DNA from: Pseudomonadota bacterium
GTDB taxonomy: Bacteria; Pseudomonadota; Alphaproteobacteria; Acetobacterales; Acetobacteraceae
Assembly (NCBI GenBank): GCA_021829055.1
Contig: JAJZCS010000024.1
Span: 1 to 14,713 of the forward strand
Direction of reading: 5' to 3'
Length of the DNA stretch: 14,713 bases
Of this stretch, positions 8,843 through 14,713 are shown piece by piece. The notes below the pieces were generated by a model that had not been told where the DNA came from, made no database searches, and was given only the letters and a program-made list of their open reading frames with translations. The position numbers and the translations under genes were made by a program. Position 1 is the stretch's first letter; every line of letters starts with the position of its first letter.

Positions 8843-8969
8843 CTGACATCGGACTCTTGCGATCGGGCGTTAAAGAAGCTTGCAACGATGTTTCCAATGG
8901 CCTGCCAACTCCAACGCGCCCATGCCGAGGAAGATGATTTTTACCCTGCAAGGTGCTAGCGCCGCACCA
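8670..8969. other. Gap between hopanoid and lipid A modules
   Basis: This is the only stretch of about 300 bases without a recognisable gene. It holds the doubtful 58-codon ORF, three copies of GCGGAAC (8732, 8759, 8777) and a weak promoter-like pair. There is no strong hairpin with a T-run, so no intrinsic terminator can be called after hpnE. Part of its right end may be coding if the DUF374 gene starts earlier than 8970. It is the natural place for a promoter of the downstream lipid A genes. Confidence 0.5.
8730..8758 (+). promoter_or_regulatory. Weak sigma70-like promoter candidate
   Basis: TTGCGG (8730-8735) and CATAAG (8753-8758) are separated by 17 bases. Both hexamers match the sigma70 consensus only partly. 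Position in the only long gap, upstream of the DUF374-waaA-lpxK-lpxL genes, is the main argument. Such pairs also arise by chance. Confidence 0.2.
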
Positions 8970-9653
8970 ATGATCAAGAGCAAAATCAAAGCGGCCCTCC
9001 GCTCGGAGGCAGCGCACAACCGAATCGGAGACCTCGCCGGAAGCCTGCTGCGCATCGTAACCGCAACAGCACGATGGCAAATCGATGTAGACCCTTTGTT
9101 CGACGCCCTAGCCGCTGGCGAGCCTTGCATTGTCGCCTTCTGGCATGAAGCCTTGCCATCAATGCCAGCACTGTGGCTGGCGGCCAAGGCCCGCGGTATC
9201 GAGCGAAAAGGTTATGTGCTGGCAAGCCGGCATCGAGACGGCCAATTGATTGGGCGGGCAATAAGGTGCTTCGACCTCGGGCTCGTCTCAGGCTCAACGT
9301 CGCGTGGCGGTGCATCGGGGCTTCGGGAGCTGTCGCGACTCGTGATCGCCGGGCATCCGATCGCGATCACCCCTGATGGCCCACGTGGCCCGCGGCGCGT
9401 CGCAGCACCTGGAATTGCCCAGCTAGCGGCACTTACTGGCGCGCAAATCTTTTGCTTAGGAGCAGCAACGCGCCGTGCAATTACATTCGCGCGCAGTTGG
9501 GATCAGATGCGCATTCCGATGCCGTTCAGCATTGGCGCTATCACCATGTCACCGCCAATTCGGGTCGACCGCCAAACCTGGGAAACCTCGCTCTCCGAAA
9601 TTGAGAGCTCACTGAACCAAGCCCTCAAGCGCGCAACCGAACGATGTCGGTAA
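8970..9653 (+). CDS. DUF374 lysophospholipid acyltransferase-like protein
   Basis: A 227-residue protein of the DUF374 family, related to the PlsC/LPLAT acyltransferases. Recognisable features are the N-terminal LRS...LLRIV...T.RW pattern, the FWHEALPSM segment in the place of the acyltransferase His motif (without the Asp of a classical HX4D), the GSTSRGGASGLRE block and the family hallmark TPDGPRGPRR. Some epsilonproteobacterial members of this broad family are reported, as I recall, to be lipid A late acyltransferases (LpxJ); that role is inference here, supported by the neighbouring waaA-lpxK-lpxL. The ATG at 8970 gives a normal family length and N-terminus; earlier in-frame starts exist at 8934, 8922 (ATG) and 8880 (TTG), none with a well-spaced Shine-Dalgarno. 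The stop overlaps waaA by ten bases. Confidence 0.88.
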   Translation: MIKSKIKAALRSEAAHNRIGDLAGSLLRIVTATARWQIDVDPLFDALAAGEPCIVAFWHEALPSMPALWLAAKARGIERKGYVLASRHRDGQLIGRAIRCFDLGLVSGSTSRGGASGLRELSRLVIAGHPIAITPDGPRGPRRVAAPGIAQLAALTGAQIFCLGAATRRAITFARSWDQMRIPMPFSIGAITMSPPIRVDRQTWETSLSEIESSLNQALKRATERCR

Positions 9654-10882
9654 GCCTCCGTTTTTGGCGCGCCGCCACGCAAATCGCGGCCCCAGCATTG
9701 CCAATTTATCTAAAATACCGGGCGCGCCTAGGCAAGGAAATCGCAACCCGATTGCCAGAACGTTACGGGATCAGTTCCGAGAAGCGACCGGTTGGCACCC
9801 TTGTCTGGATTCATGCTGCCAGCATGGGGGAAACAATGTCGGCCCTGCCGCTCATTGAGATCCTCTCCGCCAGTGCGCATGTGCTTTTGACAACCGGTAC
9901 CGTAACGTCCGCGACGCTCGCCGCCGCCCGTGCCACCGCGATCCATCAATTCATGCCCCTTGACACGCCCGATTTCTGCAATCGCTTCCTCGACTTCTGG
10001 CGGCCAAACGCTGCCGTCTTTGTCGAATCCGAGATTTGGCCAAACTGCCTTGCTGGCCTTGACGCGCGACGAATCCCTCGCGCTTTGATCAACGCGAGGC
10101 TCTCGGCACGGAGTGCGGCACGCTGGGCGCGGCTGCCAGATGCTACGCAAATTCTATTCGGCGGCTTTTCTTGGATTGCCGCGCAATCGGAGAAAGACAC
10201 GCAAGCACTCCGCCATCTCGGCCTGTCGCGGGTCGAAACTGTCGGCAATCTGAAGTTTGCGGCGCACCCATTACCAGACAACGTCAATGCACGAGAAGAG
10301 ATACAAGCCGCATGCCCCGGCCCCCGATTTCTTGCCGCCAGCACCCATGACGGCGAGGAAATTCCGATCGTCGCTGCCCACCGAGCTCTGCGCGCCTCCT
10401 ACCCGGAACTGTTGACGATAATAGCCCCGCGTCACCCCGAGCGGGCACACGCCATCGCAGAAGTCGCGCGGGATCTCAACCCAACTCGCCGCTCGCTGGG
10501 ACAAGTGCCAAGTCCTGGTACAATTCACATCGCGGATACACTTGGTGAGCTCGGCCTATTCTACCGATTGTGCCCTGTCGTCTTTATTGGCGGCTCATTA
10601 ATGCCCGTTGGAGGTCATAACATGATTGAAGCCGCACAGCTTGGGTGTGCAATGATCACCGGGCCACACGTCGACAACTTTAAGGAAATCGCCTCCTTGT
10701 TGCGACGCGAGGGCGCTCTGCTCGAGGTTTCTGACGCGTCCGTACTAGCATCTGTAATAGCCGACCTACTCCACGACAGGAATCGGCGTGACGCCATGGC
10801 AAACGCCGCCCAGCAAGCAGTACATCGGTTCATCGAATTGCCGGAACAATTGGCATCCCGTATCCTGGATTTGGTCCGGTGA
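9644..10882 (+). CDS. waaA: WaaA (KdtA), Kdo transferase
   Basis: WaaA transfers 3-deoxy-D-manno-octulosonic acid from CMP-Kdo to lipid IVA at the inner face of the cytoplasmic membrane. The 412-residue length fits the family (about 420). The N-terminal hydrophobic stretch (about 10-22) is the usual membrane anchor. HAASMGE (57-63) carries Glu63 at the position of the catalytic base in characterised enzymes. FVESEIWPN lies in the first Rossmann domain, and the GT-B C-terminal domain shows PRHPER (262-267) and GGHNMIEAA (323-331), which bind the CMP-Kdo donor. The ATG at 9644 lies inside the end of the DUF374 gene and the stop overlaps lpxK as GTGA. Whether it adds one or more Kdo residues cannot be read from the sequence. 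Confidence 0.97.
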   Translation: MSVSLRFWRAATQIAAPALPIYLKYRARLGKEIATRLPERYGISSEKRPVGTLVWIHAASMGETMSALPLIEILSASAHVLLTTGTVTSATLAAARATAIHQFMPLDTPDFCNRFLDFWRPNAAVFVESEIWPNCLAGLDARRIPRALINARLSARSAARWARLPDATQILFGGFSWIAAQSEKDTQALRHLGLSRVETVGNLKFAAHPLPDNVNAREEIQAACPGPRFLAASTHDGEEIPIVAAHRALRASYPELLTIIAPRHPERAHAIAEVARDLNPTRRSLGQVPSPGTIHIADTLGELGLFYRLCPVVFIGGSLMPVGGHNMIEAAQLGCAMITGPHVDNFKEIASLLRREGALLEVSDASVLASVIADLLHDRNRRDAMANAAQQAVHRFIELPEQLASRILDLVR

Positions 10883-11832
10883 AACGCCCTCCCGATTTTT
10901 GGGAGCGGGACGGAATTCTTCGCCGCGCGCTCACTCCGCTAGGATTCGTCACCAGAGTGGTCACGGCAACCCGGCTCGCCCTACCCGGGTTTGATCCGGG
11001 GATCCCCGTCGTCTGCGTCGGCAATGCAAGTGTCGGCGGTACTGGGAAGACTATCATCACACGTGACATCCTGAGCCGCTATTTGCGCCGCGGTTCAAAG
11101 CCATTCGCTCTCACCCGTGGTCATGGAGGAACCTTGGCAGGTCCGATTCTCGTCGACCCAGGACACCATTCCGCGCGCGAGGTTGGCGATGAAGCCTTAC
11201 TCCTTGCCCGCACTGCGCCCACGATCATGGCGCGCGACCGCGCGGCCGGGGCGCGCCTTGCCAGCAGCGCTGGAGCTTCCGTAATCGTAATGGACGACGG
11301 CCTCCAGAACGCCGATCTTCGCAAGACAATCTCGTTTTTGGCAATCGACGGTGGCGTTGGTTTCGGGAACGCGCTCCTACTCCCGGCAGGTCCGCTCCGC
11401 GAGCCGGTTGTAACAGCTGCATCCCGCTGTGGCGCTGCGGTGCTCATCGGCAAAGACGAATTCAACGCACGCCAATGCTTACCTCGTGACACGACGGTCC
11501 TGACAGCGCGGATCGTCGGTACCGCATCGCAATCTTTGCAAGGAACCAGGATCGTGTGCTTTGCCGGTATCGGACGCCCAACCAAGTTCTTCGCGACGTT
11601 GAAAGAACTCGGTGCCGAAATAATAGAGCGGCTTGGGTACCCGGACCACTACCGATATTCGCCACGCGACATCGCGGATCTCACTACCCGAGCCAAAGGT
11701 CAACATGCAGTTCTCGTGACCACGGAGAAGGATAGCGTGAAGCTGCCATCAGAGTTTCTCGAAATGTGTGTCGTGGTGACAGCCCATCTCGCCTGGGACT
11801 GCAACGATGCCCTGAACCAGCTTTTGCCATGA
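10879..11832 (+). CDS. lpxK: LpxK, tetraacyldisaccharide 4'-kinase
   Basis: LpxK phosphorylates the 4' position of tetraacyldisaccharide 1-phosphate to give lipid IVA, using ATP at the inner membrane. The 317-residue protein has the family's P-loop GNASVGGTGKT (48-58), LTRGHGG (78-84), the DEALLLAR block (104-111), the catalytic-site DDGLQN (139-144; DDGFQN in many homologues) and a C-terminal TTEKDSVKL segment. The hydrophobic N-terminal region before the P-loop is the expected membrane-association part. The GTG at 10879 overlaps the waaA stop by four bases, and the stop overlaps the lpxL ATG as ATGA, so the three genes look translationally coupled. The kinase acts before WaaA in the pathway although its gene comes second. 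Confidence 0.97.
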   Translation: MKRPPDFWERDGILRRALTPLGFVTRVVTATRLALPGFDPGIPVVCVGNASVGGTGKTIITRDILSRYLRRGSKPFALTRGHGGTLAGPILVDPGHHSAREVGDEALLLARTAPTIMARDRAAGARLASSAGASVIVMDDGLQNADLRKTISFLAIDGGVGFGNALLLPAGPLREPVVTAASRCGAAVLIGKDEFNARQCLPRDTTVLTARIVGTASQSLQGTRIVCFAGIGRPTKFFATLKELGAEIIERLGYPDHYRYSPRDIADLTTRAKGQHAVLVTTEKDSVKLPSEFLEMCVVVTAHLAWDCNDALNQLLP

Positions 11833-12719
11833 CGGTAATCGAACGCATAGAATCGCGGCTGATCAGGATCGGTCTCGCCATGTTCCGCGCCCTCGGGCCA
11901 ACCAGCGCCAGTAACCTGGGTGGCTTCGTGGCCGCGGCAATCGGTCCGCTCCTACCTGTTTCGCGTGCTGCAGATCGTAATCTGCGAGCCGTTTTCAGCA
12001 ATATGGACAGGTCGGTGCGCCGCAGACTCATCCGAGAGACCTGGGACAATCTCGGTCGGACAGTCGCTGAATTGCCCCATCTGGCGTCGCTAGAACTGAC
12101 GGACTCCGGGCCCGGTTTTGCCATTCAAGGCAGCGAACATATCTGCACCGGGCCTGCAATTTATGTCTCTGCACATTTCGGGAATTGGGAAGCGCTGCCG
12201 GTCATTGCGGCAAGATACGGGGTGACGGTTGCGCCGTTTTATCGCGCAGCGAAGAATGCAGGCGTCAATGCACAGATCCAGGCGCTTCGAAAGGCTGCGG
12301 TACGCCATGACGCCCCAATGTTCGCTAAAGGTGTCGCTGGCGCACGGAGTGCGGTTTCATATCTTAGCCATGGCGGCGCACTCGGAATCCTTGCGGATCA
12401 GAAACTTAACGATGGAATCCTTATCCCATTTCTCAATATTCCTGCCATGACAACGCCGGCCGCAGCAGCATTCGCGCTACGTTTCCGCTGTCCGGTAATT
12501 CCAGTGTACATCATACGAACTGGCCCCGCGCGGCTCGAAATGATCGTTGAGTCGCCTCTTCCGGTACCCGATTCGGGAGATCGGAACGCCGATATCTACC
12601 ATCTCACATACCTAATCAACACCACGCTCGGAGAATGGATCCTGAAAAAACCCGGCGCGTGGCTATGGTTGCATAGGCGCTGGCCAAAAGAAGTGGTGGA
12701 AGGGGCGGTCCTGCGCTAG
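11829..12719 (+). CDS. lpxL: LpxL/HtrB-type lipid A late acyltransferase
   Basis: A 296-residue member of the bacterial lipid A biosynthesis acyltransferase family, which adds a secondary acyl chain to Kdo-lipid A from acyl-ACP. The catalytic H-X4-D/E motif is HFGNWE (His116-Glu121). Other family marks are GGALGILADQK (182-192), and the C-terminal WLWLHRRWP (278-286). The N-terminal hydrophobic stretch (about 11-45) fits membrane attachment. The ATG at 11829 overlaps the lpxK stop as ATGA; a longer frame opening at 11766 would lie inside lpxK and adds residues unlike the family. Whether it is the lauroyl-type (LpxL) or the second (LpxM-type) enzyme, and its chain-length preference, cannot be decided here, so the symbol is by family only. 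Confidence 0.9.
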   Translation: MTVIERIESRLIRIGLAMFRALGPTSASNLGGFVAAAIGPLLPVSRAADRNLRAVFSNMDRSVRRRLIRETWDNLGRTVAELPHLASLELTDSGPGFAIQGSEHICTGPAIYVSAHFGNWEALPVIAARYGVTVAPFYRAAKNAGVNAQIQALRKAAVRHDAPMFAKGVAGARSAVSYLSHGGALGILADQKLNDGILIPFLNIPAMTTPAAAAFALRFRCPVIPVYIIRTGPARLEMIVESPLPVPDSGDRNADIYHLTYLINTTLGEWILKKPGAWLWLHRRWPKEVVEGAVLR

Positions 12720-12736
12720 GAAAACGTACAAGCAAC

Positions 12737-12743
12737 AGGGGGA
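12737..12743 (+). promoter_or_regulatory. Shine-Dalgarno of the permease gene
   Basis: AGGGGGA lies seven bases before the ATG at 12751, in the 31-base gap after lpxL. It is among the strongest ribosome binding sites in the window and indicates that the permease is translated independently rather than by coupling to lpxL. Confidence 0.75.
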
Positions 12744-12750
12744 TGATCTC

Positions 12751-14160
12751 ATGGCTACTGTATTGGCGGAGCAACGGTTGCGGCGCGGTGCGCTTGGCCT
12801 GCCGCAAATCGTAGCGTCGACACTTGCCAACATCGCGCCGGCAATGAGCTTCTTTTTTGGGTTCGGGACTATCGTCAGCGGGGCCGGTGTCGCGGCCCCG
12901 CTTACCATCTTGGTTGCGATGGTGGTCATCCTGTTTCTAACCAATACCTTGGCAGAATTCTCGAAATACCGTCCTTCCACGGGATCCTTCGTTACCTTCA
13001 TCGGAATGGCCTTTGGACCGACAGCAGGCGCCGCATCATCCGTCTTCGTCATCTTCGGCTATGTCGTGGCCGCCTCCTCGGTCGTGGTGATTTCTGGCGG
13101 CTGGGCACATGACACCCTGCAGGTTTTCCTGGGCGTCAACGTTCCTTGGCAGATCTTGAGTCTGCTCGCGACCGGGATAGTGGGTATTCTGGTTGCGCGC
13201 GGCGTCGCCCTTTCCACGACCATGGCGGCGATTTTTTTCTATTTCGAACTTTTGCTTCTGATGATCGGCGCTGCGATTATGCTTGTAGTCAACCGTTCAA
13301 GCCTTTCTCTGGCACCGTTCGAGTGGGCAAACCTCTCCGGTGGCCTTAAGGGAATCGGTGCTGGTTTTCCGATCGCTGTCTACTTGTTCATCGGCTGGGA
13401 AAACTCCGCCACGCTTGCCGAAGAAACCCGTGGCCCGAGGAAAAACGTACCACGGGCATTGCTAATTGGTACACTTGCAATCGGCCTTCTCTATTTATTT
13501 CTGGCGTATGCTACCGAAGTCGCGTTTCACAATAACGCCACATCCATTAGCAAGTCGGAAATTCCCTTTGTTGACGCCTTCAGGACCTCCGCAGGCGGAC
13601 TCCTGCTCCTTGCATATCTTGCCGGCATCACGAGCATCTTTTCCTCATTGCTTGGATTGACTAACAGCCAGGCGCGGATCCTTTTCAGCTCCGGCCGTGA
13701 AGGCCTGCTACCAGCTTTCTTTGGCAAAATTCACCCGCGTCACAAAACACCTTTTGTTGCCATGTGGGGGTTCGTTCTTGCATCGTTTACCATCGTTGTC
13801 GTCTTTGGATGGAATGTTAAACCGGTTGACCTGTTCGGCGACACTGGCGCACTCGGCACAATTCCTATTATCATAACCTATCTTGTTACGAATCTTGCGC
13901 TTCCAGTCTATATGATTCGCTACCATCGTGACGACTTCAAACTAGCCAAACATGCCTTACTGCCGGCGATTGGCACCGTGCTGATGTTGTTCCCGCTCTG
14001 GGGCCTCGTACAGCCGGGTCAGCCCGCACCAATCAGCTATTTCCCATGGATAGCGCTTGCCGTACTGGCCTTCTCGATCGTCTATGGTGTCATCTTGGAG
14101 CGTTCTGACCCTGATCTTGTACAGAAGATTGGCTCTTACGTCGCTGACGATGAGTTCTAG
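12751..14160 (+). CDS. APC-superfamily amino acid/polyamine permease
   Basis: A 469-residue polytopic membrane protein of the amino acid-polyamine-organocation superfamily. Hydrophobic stretches consistent with about twelve spans run from about residue 25 to 448. Family marks include the glycine-rich first helix region (FGFGTIVSGAG, 37-47), EFSKYRPSTGSF (69-80), the loop GWENSATLAEETRGPRKNVP (215-234) and NSQARILFSSGREGLLP (305-321). These are typical of proton-coupled amino acid or polyamine transporters; the substrate cannot be named from sequence alone. It follows lpxL by 31 bases with its own strong Shine-Dalgarno, so it may share the transcript, but a functional link to lipid A is not evident. 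Its TAG stop lies in a CTAG at the edge of the IS481-family element; the reading frame appears whole. Confidence 0.92.
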   Translation: MATVLAEQRLRRGALGLPQIVASTLANIAPAMSFFFGFGTIVSGAGVAAPLTILVAMVVILFLTNTLAEFSKYRPSTGSFVTFIGMAFGPTAGAASSVFVIFGYVVAASSVVVISGGWAHDTLQVFLGVNVPWQILSLLATGIVGILVARGVALSTTMAAIFFYFELLLLMIGAAIMLVVNRSSLSLAPFEWANLSGGLKGIGAGFPIAVYLFIGWENSATLAEETRGPRKNVPRALLIGTLAIGLLYLFLAYATEVAFHNNATSISKSEIPFVDAFRTSAGGLLLLAYLAGITSIFSSLLGLTNSQARILFSSGREGLLPAFFGKIHPRHKTPFVAMWGFVLASFTIVVVFGWNVKPVDLFGDTGALGTIPIIITYLVTNLALPVYMIRYHRDDFKLAKHALLPAIGTVLMLFPLWGLVQPGQPAPISYFPWIALAVLAFSIVYGVILERSDPDLVQKIGSYVADDEF

Positions 14161-14161
14161 T
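14156..14161. repeat. Candidate IS target-site copy (TCTAGT)
   Basis: TCTAGT fits the NCTAGN target described for IS481 of Bordetella pertussis, where six bases are duplicated on insertion. The adjoining sequence begins TGT, as IS481-family ends usually do. The second copy would be beyond the right edge, so the duplication is not proven. Confidence 0.5.
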
Positions 14162-14713
14162 TGTTTAGTCCCGGCATTTCATGGCGTGGGTTTAGTTTGA
14201 ATTTTTCTGGCTGATTTATCCCTGCGTTGCAGATGAATTCGTAAGGCGTGAGCCCTTTCAGGGTCTTGAGTCTTTTGGCGAAATTGTAAGCTGTGACGAA
14301 GTTGGCGAGGTGACCGCGCAGTTCTTCGTGGCTGTCGTAATGGAAGCGTTTGACGGTCGCGTCTTGGATGGTCCGGTTCATGCGTTCGACCTGGCCATTG
14401 GTCCAGGGGTGTTGGGGCCTGGTGAGGCGGTGTTCGATGTCGTTTCTGGCACAGGCGACGGCGAAGGCGTGTGCCCCGAATGGCTTCTTGCTTGCGCTCA
14501 TCTCCTTGAGATCGGGCACAGTCCAGCTGTCGCCGCCGGGATCGGTGAAATGTGTGCCGTTGTCGGTGAGCACGGTGTGTACCTTGTAGGGGACGGCTTT
14601 GAGAAGGTTTAGAGGGAAATCGGCGGCGACACGTCTGGTGGCCTTCTCGTGGAGGTCGACATAGGCAAACTTGCTGGTGCGGTCTATGGCCACAAGGAGA
14701 TAGAGCTTGCCCC
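14157..14713 (-). CDS. IS481-family transposase (N-terminus outside window)
   Basis: The minus-strand frame is open to the window edge and continues six codons (GKLYLL) beyond the GTG at 14693, so the real start lies to the right. The visible 185 codons are the C-terminal part of an rve-type DDE integrase core: VAIDRTSKFAYV, then LTDNGTHF with the second catalytic Asp (residue 50 from the window edge), then HPWTNGQVERMNRT with the catalytic Glu (109), and the AYNFAKRLKTLKGLTPYE tail typical of the family. The first catalytic Asp is probably just outside. No frameshift or stop is visible. The stop codon TAG at 14159-14157 lies in the CTAG shared with the permease stop, apparently outside the element proper. 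Confidence 0.93.
   Translation of the reverse strand, partial: GKLYLLVAIDRTSKFAYVDLHEKATRRVAADFPLNLLKAVPYKVHTVLTDNGTHFTDPGGDSWTVPDLKEMSASKKPFGAHAFAVACARNDIEHRLTRPQHPWTNGQVERMNRTIQDATVKRFHYDSHEELRGHLANFVTAYNFAKRLKTLKGLTPYEFICNAGINQPEKFKLNPRHEMPGLNN
14162..14713 (-). mobile_element. IS481-family insertion sequence, transposase 3' end portion
   Basis: The element's end is placed at 14162, where sequence starting TGTTTAGTCCCGG follows the CTAG-containing target. This boundary is inferred from the known target preference and the TGT terminus of the family; the matching inverted repeat at the other end is outside the window. The transposase reads leftward toward the permease. Confidence 0.7.

Noticed and set aside
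11766..11828. Longer lpxL frame starting inside lpxK
   Set aside because: The added 21 residues lie within the conserved end of lpxK and do not look like the family N-terminus; the ATG at 11829 gives the normal length.
14310..14612. Plus-strand open frame of 100 codons within the IS
   Set aside because: It is antisense to the transposase, which carries the recognisable DNG and GQVER motifs; the plus frame shows no family features.
1..14713. Phage, CRISPR, defence or secondary metabolite system
   Set aside because: I looked for repeat arrays, phage structural or defence genes and biosynthetic megagenes and found none. Apart from the IS, all sizeable genes belong to known housekeeping, lipid or transport families.

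Overview
The window reads as a chromosomal segment of an alphaproteobacterium. The evidence is an AddA-type (not RecB) recombination helicase-nuclease, a hopanoid squalene module in the hpnABCDE order known from Zymomonas, and the waaA-lpxK pairing. A Rhodospirillales/Acetobacteraceae-like source is plausible, but I cannot fix the genus. Apart from an insertion sequence at the right edge, every convincing gene is on the + strand, and coding density is very high.

Layout. (1) 1-3372: addA, missing only its first codons, which lie left of the window. (2) 3356-8669: hpnA-hpnB-hpnC-hpnD-hpnE. Each gene overlaps the next by a few bases (ATGA or GTGA junctions at A/B, B/C and C/D). HpnD, HpnC and HpnE together convert farnesyl diphosphate to squalene. 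HpnA (SDR epimerase family) and HpnB (GT-A glycosyltransferase family) are hopanoid-associated. The squalene-hopene cyclase (shc/hpnF), which often follows hpnE, is absent. (3) 8670-8969: about 300 bases without a recognisable gene, holding one weak candidate promoter, three short GCGGAAC repeats and a doubtful 58-codon ORF. (4) 8970-12719: a DUF374 acyltransferase-like gene, waaA (Kdo transferase), lpxK (lipid A 4'-kinase) and an lpxL/htrB-type late acyltransferase, again with overlapping junctions. (5) 12751-14160: an APC-superfamily permease with its own clear Shine-Dalgarno. (6) About 14162 to the right edge: the end of an IS481-family element, with its transposase on the - strand.

How the genes work together. 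Two outer-membrane lipid modules sit side by side. One supplies squalene for hopanoids, and the other completes Kdo2-lipid A (4'-phosphorylation, Kdo addition, late acylation). The window carries two different acyltransferase families next to waaA/lpxK, so lipid A tailoring may use both.

I see no wholly new system here. The most instructive detail is the IS481 junction. The element abuts a CTAG palindrome that holds the permease stop codon on one strand and the transposase stop codon on the other. No tRNA, rRNA, CRISPR array or convincing terminator was recognised.
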